The position numbers and the translations under genes are program-made. A stretch of 64,000 bases of DNA from contig DUPG01000026.1 in the NCBI GenBank assembly GCA_012838425.1, positions 1-64,000 of the forward strand, read 5' to 3'. The stretch comes from Clostridiales bacterium. GTDB taxonomy: Bacteria; Bacillota; Clostridia; Christensenellales; CAG-138. Shown here in pieces: positions 1 through 6,923 of this stretch. The notes below the pieces were generated by a model. It was not told the origin of the DNA. It searched no databases and saw nothing but the letters and a program-made list of their open reading frames with translations. The first letter of the stretch is position 1; each line of letters starts with the position of its first letter.

Positions 1-217
1 CCGCGTGGGGAGCGACCTCTTTGAGCCTTTGTTTACCTCGACAATATCACCGATTTCAATCCACGCTCCCCGCGTGGGGAGCGACGGTCATAATTGCGTC
101 ATAAGCACTAACACCGAAATTTCAATCCACGCTCCCCGCGTGGGGAGCGACGATTGGGGGAGTGATGTAATGATAGATTTATCTATTTCAATCCACGCTC
201 CCCGCGTGGGGAGCGAC
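1..217 (-). CRISPR. Type I-C-like CRISPR array, leader-proximal end (cut by window start)
   Basis: Three complete 33-nt repeats (53-85, 119-151, 185-217) and the last 16 nt of a fourth (1-16) are identical in all shared positions. They enclose spacers of 36, 33 and 33 nt (17-52, 86-118, 152-184). On the minus strand each repeat begins GTCGCTCCCC and ends GTGGATTGAAAT, the usual form of type I-C repeats, with a self-complementary GCTCCCC/GGGGAGC core that would form the crRNA hairpin. The leader and cas2 lie to the right, so transcription runs leftwards and the repeat at 185-217 is the one beside the leader, where new spacers would be added. The rest of the array lies outside the window. The ORF at 5-334 is a repeat artefact. 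Confidence 0.97.
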
Positions 218-396
218 TGCAAATTAAGTAAAAAAATGAATTATCATTATGAATTTCAGCATGAAATTCACAATAAACGATTATTTAATTTGCATTATTA
301 TAGACCTTGTTTTAGTTTATGTCAACACTTTTGAAGGGATTTCCAATTTATTAGGTGCGAAGGTATGTATAAAAGTATGTTTACTTATGCTTCGCA
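218..396 (-). promoter_or_regulatory. CRISPR leader with consensus promoter
   Basis: This AT-rich stretch lies between cas2 and the first repeat, where I-C leaders sit. On the minus strand it holds a perfect sigma-A promoter: TTGACA (325-320), 17-nt spacer, TATAAT (302-297). Transcription would start near 290, about 70 nt before the first repeat, and give the pre-crRNA. A perfect 8-bp inverted repeat with a 3-nt centre, GAATTTCA-N3-TGAAATTC (251-269), lies between that start and the repeat. It could bind a host factor for spacer integration, but that role is inference. Confidence 0.85.
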
Positions 397-687
397 CTAC
401 ACTATCAGCACTCCTTCTGGCTCATAGGTTGCTTTTGCTCCTATGTGTTCAATTTTCGTTTGATAATTGTTACCCAGGTAATAAAACCGCAAGCTATCTT
501 TTTCGTGGTCAATCATTTCTGCTAACAAATGCTTTAGTCTTTTTGCTTGCGCGGCATCTAATAAGCATTCGAAAACGCTGTTTTGCACGCGCTGTCCATA
601 ATTTACACATTCCTTCGCAATTTTTCTGAGCCTTTTTCTGCCTGCTGCATCAGAAGTGTTCACATCATAAGTAATAAGTACCAGCAT
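397..687 (-). CDS. cas2: CRISPR-associated endoribonuclease-like protein Cas2
   Basis: Cas2 joins Cas1 in the integration complex that inserts new spacers; here it is 96 residues, the normal size. The N-terminus MLVLITYDVN is the conserved first beta strand with the metal-binding Asp, followed by the ferredoxin-like fold with the RVQNSVFEC segment typical of I-C Cas2. The ORF track starts far upstream at 843, inside cas1. I chose the ATG at 687 because it starts the family consensus and has a GGAGG site that overlaps the end of cas1. It is the last gene of the cas4-cas1-cas2 unit and lies directly before the leader. Confidence 0.95.
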   Translation of the reverse strand: MLVLITYDVNTSDAAGRKRLRKIAKECVNYGQRVQNSVFECLLDAAQAKRLKHLLAEMIDHEKDSLRFYYLGNNYQTKIEHIGAKATYEPEGVLIV

Positions 688-695
688 ACTACCTC

Positions 696-1727
696 CTACT
701 TCCACAAGAATGGCGGATACTCGTCTAAATCCCCTCTTAAATGTCTTGCAAGCAGCAACGCCTGCACATAAGGTACTAATCCCCAAGGCATTTTCTCTTT
801 TAGGAAAGGATGAGTGATAGTATCCCTTTTCCTTTCCTGCCATTGCTGTAATATTCGTTTTCTACCGTCATCAGTAAAGAGTACTACGCCATTTTCTCTT
901 TGCAAAAAGTCGTTTGGCTTGATAATTCTGTTGTTAATCAATGTAAGAACGAATCTGTCTGCTAAGCTGCAACGCAACTCCTCCATTAAATCTAAGGCAA
1001 GCGAGGGTCGTCCCGGCCTATCCCTATGTAAGAATCCTACATACGAGTCCAGTCCTACTGATTCAAGCGCAGAAGCGCATTCGTTGGCAAGAAGCATATA
1101 CACAAATGAAAGCATCGCGTTTACCCTATCCAACGGGGGACGCCTGCTCCTCTCCTTGAAATAAAAATGCTCTTTTTCGTTTAGAATCATCTCATCAAAT
1201 GCCGAAAAGTAAACCGAAGCCGCTTCACCCTCCATTCCTCTAAGGCTATCTAAATCATTCGTGTCTTTTATTGCATGCAATGAGTTATGCAAAAAGCCTG
1301 ATATCTCCAGCAATCTCTCCACATCAACGCGCGGGGCATGGTCCCTAATTGTTCTTTCTATGCTCCATCTTGCGTTGAACACTTTTCCGAACACCATGTT
1401 TCGCGCTATCAGGCAGCTTTTTTCCTCACTATCCGAAATGCGATATTGAGTTTTACGCAAAAGAACATTTCCGGTGCTTTTTCCAACCGCTCGTGCTAAG
1501 AATCGCCCGTTTGGAGTACAGAAGCATAGATTTATGTTTGCTTTTGCACACATACCCATCAATGCAGGACTCGCGCCACTATATGAGAAAGATATTATAT
1601 GCTCTAATGTATGCAATGGGTAGCGTGCTAATTCTTCACCGTCCTTCTGCACGACTACATTTTCGCCATCTAATGACAAGTATGCTTCGGTTGAGGTTAC
1701 ATATAGCGTATTTAACAGCTTTCTCAT
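696..1727 (-). CDS. cas1: CRISPR-associated integrase Cas1 (type I-C)
   Basis: Cas1 is the spacer integrase: it cuts and joins new DNA at the leader-repeat border. The 343-residue length matches I-C Cas1. The N-terminus MRKLLNTLYV continues into the beta-rich domain, and the C-terminal helical domain has the expected acidic and histidine ligands, in GMEGEAA and in GFLHRDRPGRPSLALDLME. The start overlaps the cas4 stop by four bases (ATGA), so the two genes are translationally coupled. Cas2 follows after 8 bases. No frameshift or missing catalytic residue is visible, so the protein should be active. Confidence 0.96.
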   Translation of the reverse strand: MRKLLNTLYVTSTEAYLSLDGENVVVQKDGEELARYPLHTLEHIISFSYSGASPALMGMCAKANINLCFCTPNGRFLARAVGKSTGNVLLRKTQYRISDSEEKSCLIARNMVFGKVFNARWSIERTIRDHAPRVDVERLLEISGFLHNSLHAIKDTNDLDSLRGMEGEAASVYFSAFDEMILNEKEHFYFKERSRRPPLDRVNAMLSFVYMLLANECASALESVGLDSYVGFLHRDRPGRPSLALDLMEELRCSLADRFVLTLINNRIIKPNDFLQRENGVVLFTDDGRKRILQQWQERKRDTITHPFLKEKMPWGLVPYVQALLLARHLRGDLDEYPPFLWK

Positions 1728-2422
1728 AAGTTTTCCTCCAAATACTTTTTAACCGAAGGATTTTTCATCAGCGCAGGTACGCATAATTCTTTTATCGAAC
1801 ATGAGTTGCACTTCTTTGTTCGCTTTACATTTGGTGTATATCCTTTCATATACAGCAGGTGCATTTGCTCCACAGCTTCATATACTTCCTGCCTTAATTC
1901 ATCAGTAAAGGCTATCAGCTCACGACGCCTTGGTTTTCCATAATACAATGCGCCTTGCTTGATTTCACAGCATAGCATTTCCTCTAAACACATAGCTTGT
2001 GCGCAAAGCTGAGCAGCGTCGCAGTTGTTCTCCTTTGGCTCTCCATGCTTATATTCAATTGGGAAGGGCAAATATCGCCCTTCCCAGCCAAACAGTGTAA
2101 TACCGTTTGGATTTTCATGGAACTCTAACACATCACATTTACCAGACAAACCAAGACTGTGCGACTTAATATTCATGCCGCGCGTAATTATCACCTTGCC
2201 GCGCTTTTCCGTCAAGGCTTCGTTATGGGCGCGTTCATGCATTAGCTCACCTCCGACAGTCAAGACATTGTCAGCCCATTGGTCTTCAATATGTATCAAA
2301 GCCCATTGCCGCTTGCAAAACAGAAAATGCTGCAACCCAGATAATTGCAGGAAATCTTCTTCATTGTATTTGCTTACACTTTCTCGATGCAAGTTACTCC
2401 CTCGGGAATTATTTAGTAACAT
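1724..2422 (-). CDS. cas4: CRISPR-associated exonuclease Cas4
   Basis: Cas4 trims prespacers and selects those with a proper PAM before integration. The 232-residue protein has the I-C Cas4 core YNEEDFLQLSGLQHFLFCKRQW, here quoted in part: GLQHFLFCKRQW. The RecB-type nuclease residues are visible in GKCDVLEFH and PIEYKHGEP, and the Fe-S cluster cysteines in FCKRQW and C-terminal CNSCSIKELC. The first ATG gives about 16 residues more than usual. A TTG at 2392, close behind GAGGGAG, is an alternative start. It heads the adaptation operon; no cas7 or cas8c reading frame precedes it. Confidence 0.94.
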   Translation of the reverse strand: MLLNNSRGSNLHRESVSKYNEEDFLQLSGLQHFLFCKRQWALIHIEDQWADNVLTVGGELMHERAHNEALTEKRGKVIITRGMNIKSHSLGLSGKCDVLEFHENPNGITLFGWEGRYLPFPIEYKHGEPKENNCDAAQLCAQAMCLEEMLCCEIKQGALYYGKPRRRELIAFTDELRQEVYEAVEQMHLLYMKGYTPNVKRTKKCNSCSIKELCVPALMKNPSVKKYLEENL

Positions 2423-2543
2423 TTTGTTGTTGCCTTGCGACTGTTTTTATAAACGCCAATCCACACCATCTAAAAATAATCTAAACGCTTGCGTTTTACG
2501 CTGGAATACTTCAAAGCCTACTTACAATAATCTTTCATATTTC

Positions 2544-2571
2544 ATTATAAATATTTTTCCAGAATACGCAA
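2544..2571 (-). promoter_or_regulatory. Candidate promoter of cas4-cas1-cas2
   Basis: On the minus strand there is TTGCGT (2571-2566), a 16-nt spacer and a perfect TATAAT (2549-2544). The transcript would have a leader of about 115 nt before the cas4 ATG. It suggests that the adaptation genes form their own transcription unit. Confidence 0.6.
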
Positions 2572-2635
2572 GGGGATATTTACAATAGTTAACATTATTA
2601 CTTGCTTCTGCATAGAGGGGTAAATAAACCCTAAA

Positions 2636-2677
2636 TTAAAAAACGGTGCACATGTGGAACTTGAACCCACGCGCACC
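2636..2677 (-). terminator. Hairpin plus T-run; contains a tRNA T-arm-like stem
   Basis: On the minus strand an imperfect hairpin (GGTGC and GTGG pairing with CCAC and GCACC) is followed by GTTTTTT. That would end transcription of the cupin gene before the cas operon. Its inner part reads as a tRNA T-arm, GTGGG-TTCAAGT-TCCAC with the following bases, but no matching 5' acceptor strand or D-arm was found upstream. It is a terminator by position, and possibly a relic of a tRNA 3' end. Confidence 0.45.
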
Positions 2678-2737
2678 ATGCTGAGAGTATGGTCTGGTAT
2701 TCGCAGGAGCTATTTTACATCGAAAAGTATTTAATTA

Positions 2738-3193
2738 TCAATAGCTATGCCTTTCCGCGTCGGCTTTCGTTCTATGAATTGTGCCGTGAGGATGCTCGGG
2801 CGGGGCGTAAATTGTGAACAATTTTAGTGGGATACGCCCAGTGTTCACTACATTGTGCCATATACCTGCCGGAACGAATATGCCGCTTCCGCATGATATG
2901 TTCTGCCTAAAATTCAAGCAGTCACGCGTGTCGCCCATTAGCGTCATTCCTTGCCCCTCGACAATATAGAAAAACTGGTCAACCTCTTCATGAACCTCTA
3001 AGCCAACAATGTCGTTTACGTCTATGCTCATTAGAGTTAGCTGCAGATGCTCGCCGGTCCAAAGCGCTCTGCGGAAGAAATCGTTGCGACGAGCGGCTTC
3101 ATTCATGTTTGTCACAAAAGGTCGGGGGCCGAAATCCGTTTGTCCTAATTGCGAATGACCATAATTTCGATTACGATTGTTAAAATATTGCAC
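2738..3193 (-). CDS. Cupin-domain protein
   Basis: This 151-residue single-domain cupin has the two metal-binding motifs of the barrel: motif 1 around GLEVHEEVDQFFYIVEG (H, H-like Glu and E ligands) and motif 2 in FVPAGIWHNVVNTG. The tail APPEHPHGTIH is typical of a cupin subfamily common in Clostridia. The substrate is unknown. The ORF track starts at 3250, but a GTG at 3193 has a GGAGG site seven bases upstream and gives the expected N-terminus VQYFNNRNRNYG, so I use that start. A dyad sits in its promoter region. Confidence 0.85.
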   Translation of the reverse strand: MQYFNNRNRNYGHSQLGQTDFGPRPFVTNMNEAARRNDFFRRALWTGEHLQLTLMSIDVNDIVGLEVHEEVDQFFYIVEGQGMTLMGDTRDCLNFRQNISCGSGIFVPAGIWHNVVNTGRIPLKLFTIYAPPEHPHGTIHRTKADAERHSY

Positions 3194-3218
3194 AAGTTTA
3201 CCTCCATAAAAAAATCTA

Positions 3219-3238
3219 ATACTTAGTACTATAAGTAT
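3219..3238. promoter_or_regulatory. Operator-like inverted repeat upstream of the cupin gene
   Basis: ATACTTA-N6-TAAGTAT forms a perfect 7-bp inverted repeat 26 to 45 bases upstream of the cupin GTG, overlapping where its promoter should be. The size suits a dimeric repressor such as a MarR-type protein. No regulator gene is adjacent. Confidence 0.4.
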
Positions 3239-3313
3239 GATTTTCGACAATTTTGCGTTCCCGATTTCACGAAAATGATTTTCAATTATCTATACATTTT
3301 ATTAAAATATTAC

Positions 3314-3342
3314 TTGAAATAATATAGAATCTACTGTATAAT
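3314..3342 (+). promoter_or_regulatory. Promoter of the GGDEF gene
   Basis: TTGAAA (3314-3319), 17-nt spacer and a perfect TATAAT (3337-3342) lie 47 bases before the ATG at 3390. It is a sigma-A-type promoter. Confidence 0.7.
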
Positions 3343-3389
3343 AGAATTGAATAAGCTTTATGCTTTAGCTTGCTTATAGGTGGTAGATA

Positions 3390-4667
3390 ATGGGGAGTGT
3401 TTTTACTACAAATCGTATTGACGGTAATTTGCTTGAAAGGCTGCTTAACCGTTATGCTGGCGGCATAGGCTTATATGCGGTTGAGAATGGTTCCGTTGCT
3501 TTCCTTTTCGCAAGTGAAGAATATAAGAGCTTAGCTCTGAAAGCCGCTGATGTTTTCGCAACTCATAGCTTAGGCGAAACTGTTGTTTTATCGAATTCTC
3601 AAGGGCTGCTATATAAAACTATTATGGAAGCGTTCGATTTGGGCGAATCACAGGCAGAGCTAAAGACATTTGACGCTATTCTGAAAATTAAAGCCGAAAA
3701 GCTTGATGACGATAGTATTATTATTGTAAGATTATATGATTTCACCGAGCAGAGAAGCATTGATACCAAGCTAAAGCTAAACGAGGATATTATTCGTTCC
3801 GTGCTTAGCGAAACTGATATTTCTATTTGGGATTATCATATAGACAACAACTGTATTATTAAGCTTCCCTACTCTAACGATTTTAACAGGACGCTTGAGC
3901 CGCCTACTCCCGAAACCTTTGTAGCAAATGGATATGTTCATTCCGATTACGCTGAAGATTTCTTAGATATGTTCCGCGATATTGCTAACGGGAAAGAAAA
4001 AGTAAGCGGAACATTTTTAATAAAGGATATGAACACCTGCGAGTATAAGCAGGAAACATTTAAGTTCAAGTGCAATAAGAGCGGAACCGGTCATTCGATA
4101 GGAATATCTACTCCGCATCACGAAGCTGCAAGCAGCTCAAGCTGCGGTTTGAGTGCAGACAATATTGACAATGAAAGTGATGAGCTTAACATTGACGAAA
4201 TAACCGGGCTATACAATAAAGCCTATACTTTAAGGAGTGTATCGTGCCAAGTATCTCACTCCAGCTTTGGCTCAACGCATTGCTTATTGCTTTTCGACTT
4301 AGACAATTTCAGCGCAATTGATGAAACGCTTGGGCACGAAGCAGGCAACGAGATTTTAGAGCGTTTTGGCAACCTGCTAACAAGCGTGTTCTATACTACC
4401 GATACAATCGGAAGAATGGGCGACGATGAATTTGTAATCTATATGCCTAATGTATCCGATGCAGCGGTAAAATCAATGCTGCAGGAATTCTACGATATGC
4501 TTTTGGAAAACAGCTTTTCGCCACAGTTCAGGATTTGCGCTTCTGTTGGCGTGGTTGTGTTCACTAAGGAAGACTTCGAAGTTGACGATGTAATGCAGAA
4601 AGCCGAAAAGGCATTACAGAAAGCAAAGGATAGCGGCAAAAACAAGTACATCATATACAGACCATAG
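3390..4667 (+). CDS. GGDEF-domain protein with altered signature (GDDEF)
   Basis: The protein has 425 residues. The C-terminal third is a GGDEF domain, the fold of cyclic-di-GMP synthases: LLFDLDNFSAIDETLGHEAG holds the Mg- and GTP-binding region, and the signature at about residue 343 reads GDDEF in place of GGDEF. The inhibitory RxxD site upstream is also changed (YTTD). The N-terminal 250 residues look like one or two PAS/GAF-type sensory domains without a clear match. No transmembrane segment is seen, so it is probably cytosolic. It may be a weak cyclase or a nucleotide sensor; the second Gly is normally important for GTP binding. Confidence 0.85.
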   Translation: MGSVFTTNRIDGNLLERLLNRYAGGIGLYAVENGSVAFLFASEEYKSLALKAADVFATHSLGETVVLSNSQGLLYKTIMEAFDLGESQAELKTFDAILKIKAEKLDDDSIIIVRLYDFTEQRSIDTKLKLNEDIIRSVLSETDISIWDYHIDNNCIIKLPYSNDFNRTLEPPTPETFVANGYVHSDYAEDFLDMFRDIANGKEKVSGTFLIKDMNTCEYKQETFKFKCNKSGTGHSIGISTPHHEAASSSSCGLSADNIDNESDELNIDEITGLYNKAYTLRSVSCQVSHSSFGSTHCLLLFDLDNFSAIDETLGHEAGNEILERFGNLLTSVFYTTDTIGRMGDDEFVIYMPNVSDAAVKSMLQEFYDMLLENSFSPQFRICASVGVVVFTKEDFEVDDVMQKAEKALQKAKDSGKNKYIIYRP

Positions 4668-5327
4668 CTAAATCTCAATATATTTAATGACTTCTTCGCT
4701 GTTTTCTGCCCTGTTTCTCAATAGCAAGGTGGTGTCAGCGAGTTCTTTTTGCTCAAATTCGGTTATATCTACTGTTTTAATCGTGCTTTTGTATGGATGC
4801 AGCTCATAAATAGTATCTATGCAGTTCAGAAAAACTGTATGAAACCTGTATTTCTTTCTTTTCTGCTGAGCCTGTATCCTTTCAAAAATATGCTCAATAT
4901 CCGAATAGATTTCCCCATTGTTATGCAAGAAAATGTATAAGCAATTCGTTTTCAGCAACGAATAATTGGTGTTGAGCTTCATCAGCTTTTTATCAAATCT
5001 GTATAGCGTTTTGAATATGTACGATTGTGCGCCATTTTCTGTGTCTATGGCTTGGAGTCTGCCGCAAAAGAAGCGTGCTCTATCCATAAAAGGCTCAATC
5101 TCAGGATACGGAATTTCCTCTAAGCGCTTTCCCAAGTACTTGTCGATAACCTTTTGCGCTTCACCCTCATATTGAAGCAGAGCTTGCGTAACCTCAATGC
5201 CAATGCTCTTGCCCTCGTTGACCCAATCAGGACTTTCGGATTTAGTGTATAGCCCTCTATACTCGCTTCCTATCTTTCCTATTGAGAGCAGCGCGTAGAT
5301 TTCATTGTATAGCTTTTCGTAAATCAT
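4668..5327 (-). CDS. Uncharacterised protein with a nuclease-like motif
   Basis: The family is not recognised. The protein has 219 residues if translation starts at the ATG at 5327, which has a GGAGGGAG site directly upstream; the ORF track start at 5375 lacks one. Around residues 32-50, SPDWVN followed by GIEVTQAL resembles the core of PD-(D/E)xK nucleases (Pro-Asp, beta strand, Glu-x-x), with Thr where Lys is usual. The rest is charged and mostly helical, with no membrane segment. It converges on the GGDEF gene with no gap and is divergent from trmK. A nuclease-fold role is inference only. Confidence 0.6.
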   Translation of the reverse strand: MIYEKLYNEIYALLSIGKIGSEYRGLYTKSESPDWVNEGKSIGIEVTQALLQYEGEAQKVIDKYLGKRLEEIPYPEIEPFMDRARFFCGRLQAIDTENGAQSYIFKTLYRFDKKLMKLNTNYSLLKTNCLYIFLHNNGEIYSDIEHIFERIQAQQKRKKYRFHTVFLNCIDTIYELHPYKSTIKTVDITEFEQKELADTTLLLRNRAENSEEVIKYIEI

Positions 5328-5345
5328 ACTCCCTCCGACCCTACT

Positions 5346-5398
5346 ATTGTATTCATTTCTTGCTATTGGTTGCAACCGCTTAAAGTATTGGCTATCAT
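5346..5398. promoter_or_regulatory. Divergent promoters sharing one palindromic -35 box
   Basis: TTGCAA at 5370-5375 is its own reverse complement. To the right it is followed by 17 nt and TATCAT (5393-5398), serving trmK. To the left, on the minus strand, it is followed by 18 nt and TACAAT (5351-5346), serving the gene at 4668-5327. The predicted rightward start point, seven bases after the -10 box, falls on the A of the trmK ATG. Confidence 0.55.
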
Positions 5399-5404
5399 AT
5401 TAAA

Positions 5405-6121
5405 ATGATTACTAAGAAGCAAATACACCTTACTGATAGGCTGAAAGCAGTCGCGGAAATGGTAAATTGCAAAACAGTCGCAGATATAGGGTGCGACCAT
5501 GGCAGGCTGGCTGTTTCACTTTTACAGCAAGGCAAAGCTGATTTCGCATATGCTTCCGATATCAGCCCGGCGTCAGTCGCAAAAACCGAAGCATTAGCAA
5601 AAAAGTGCGGTATGCACGATAAAATGCACATTACCTGCGCTGATGGATTAAAGGCTATTGCAGACAAAGCAGTTGATGCTATTATAATAGCAGGTATGGG
5701 CGGCATACTAATTTCGGAAATTCTTGACGCCGGTGCTATTACTGCAAAATCAGCACAGCAAATAATAATGCAGCCTATGAGGGGAGACAGTGAGCTGCGC
5801 CAATACCTCTACGAAAATAGATACAGCATTATTGATGAGCGTTTAGTATTTGAGGACAAGCGAGCGTATCCTATAATCTGCGCAAGATACACAGGCGAAT
5901 ACGATAATATCCCCGACTTTTTCCCAAAAGGATTTTATGAAGTCAGCTATTACTTGGCGAAAAAGCGGGATAAAAACCTGCACAGATACTTGCATATGCA
6001 AAAAGAAAGACTTACAGCTATTATGCAGTCAAAACCTAACAGCGAAGCAGAGCGTTTTTTGCATAGCATTGATAAAATATTAGACTACTACAATAAGGAG
6101 GAGAATGATGAAGCTAAATGA
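5405..6121 (+). CDS. trmK: tRNA (adenine(22)-N1)-methyltransferase TrmK
   Basis: TrmK uses S-adenosylmethionine to methylate adenine 22 of tRNAs in Gram-positive bacteria. The 238-residue length is normal. The SAM-binding motif VADIGCDHGRL is near residue 30, and IIAGMGG and MQPMRG are family signatures. The C-terminal helical region (about residues 180-238) is the usual coiled-coil part. The gene overlaps the Nif3-like gene by 17 bases, a pair conserved across Bacillota. No ribosome binding site precedes the ATG, and the predicted transcription start coincides with it, so the message may be leaderless. Confidence 0.95.
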   Translation: MITKKQIHLTDRLKAVAEMVNCKTVADIGCDHGRLAVSLLQQGKADFAYASDISPASVAKTEALAKKCGMHDKMHITCADGLKAIADKAVDAIIIAGMGGILISEILDAGAITAKSAQQIIMQPMRGDSELRQYLYENRYSIIDERLVFEDKRAYPIICARYTGEYDNIPDFFPKGFYEVSYYLAKKRDKNLHRYLHMQKERLTAIMQSKPNSEAERFLHSIDKILDYYNKEENDEAK

Positions 6122-6884
6122 TTTCTTAAATTTGATGGAGGAGCTTGCCCCCACTAACCTTGCTATGAGCTTTGATAATGTGGGCTTGCTTGTTGGCACA
6201 GATAAAAAGGAAATAAAAAAAGTATTAGTAGCATTGGACTGCACCATTCAAGTAGCAAAAGAAGCCATTGAAGGCAATTACGACCTGGTATTATGCCACC
6301 ACCCTATTATCAGGGAGCCCGTAAACCGAATATTGCATGACCAATATAGCACACAAGTAATCTATACGCTTATAAGAAACGGTATAGGAATGTACGCCGC
6401 GCACACGAACTTAGACGCAGTAACAGGCGGCGTTAACGATGTATTGGCGAGCATATTCGAGCTGCAGAACATCGAGGTTGAGCCAGTTGAGAAAATCGCG
6501 CGCGTTGGCGACCTGAAAATGCCTATCAAGCTCTCAGAGCTTGTGAAAAACGTTGATGAAAAGCTGAATGCAAAGTCAAAATGCGCTACTGCGAACTTCG
6601 AGCGCGACTTAGACAAAATAGAAATAAAGCGTGTAGCGGTGCTGGGTGGTTCAGGCGGGAGCAGCATAGACTTAGTAAAAGCTATGCACGCAGATGTGCT
6701 GATTACGGGCGAGGTTAAGCACAGTCAAGCTATTGAAGCGTCAACAAAGGGCTTGAGCATTATTCAAGCTGGACATTATGAAACTGAGGTGGTTGTGTTA
6801 AAACACTTGATTACTCATTTACAAAGCCTTGATAATAGTGTAGAATATACTTTGACGAGTTGCGAAACGCCTTCGCTTAGATGA
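6105..6884 (+). CDS. Nif3-like dinuclear metal-binding protein (YqfO/YbgI family)
   Basis: This is a 259-residue member of the NIF3 family, proteins that form hexameric rings with a two-metal site; some are annotated as GTP cyclohydrolase I type 2, but the role in most bacteria is unsettled. Metal ligands are visible in LVLCHHPI, YAAHTNLD and DVLITGEVKHSQA. It is the short form, about the size of E. coli YbgI, and lacks the PII-like insert of Bacillus YqfO. Two adjacent ATGs (6105, 6108) follow AAGGAGGAG; either may serve. It is coupled to trmK by overlap. Confidence 0.92.
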   Translation: MMKLNDFLNLMEELAPTNLAMSFDNVGLLVGTDKKEIKKVLVALDCTIQVAKEAIEGNYDLVLCHHPIIREPVNRILHDQYSTQVIYTLIRNGIGMYAAHTNLDAVTGGVNDVLASIFELQNIEVEPVEKIARVGDLKMPIKLSELVKNVDEKLNAKSKCATANFERDLDKIEIKRVAVLGGSGGSSIDLVKAMHADVLITGEVKHSQAIEASTKGLSIIQAGHYETEVVVLKHLITHLQSLDNSVEYTLTSCETPSLR

Positions 6885-6923
6885 AGCGCGTTTTTTCAAC
6901 TGCTAAAATTGGGAGGCGATAAT

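Larger units (their letters stand above)
2423..2737. other. Gene-free interval upstream of cas4
   Basis: This 315-base stretch has no credible coding sequence on either strand. The 187-aa plus-strand ORF overlapping it is a shadow of cas4. I looked for the end of a cas7-like gene reading towards cas4 and saw none. The interval holds the candidate cas promoter and the hairpin described in separate entries, and is otherwise AT-rich. Confidence 0.7.

Noticed and set aside
5-334. 109-residue ORF with repeated HAPRVGSD
   Set aside because: It is the translation of the CRISPR repeats; spacing and leader prove the array.
2025-2588. 187-residue plus-strand ORF opposite cas4
   Set aside because: Its sequence has no recognisable domain and it covers cas4, whose motifs are clear.
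2645-2725. Possible full tRNA on the minus strand
   Set aside because: Only the T-arm fits. There is no matching 5' acceptor strand, no D-arm, and no 3' CCA; I keep it only as a hairpin.
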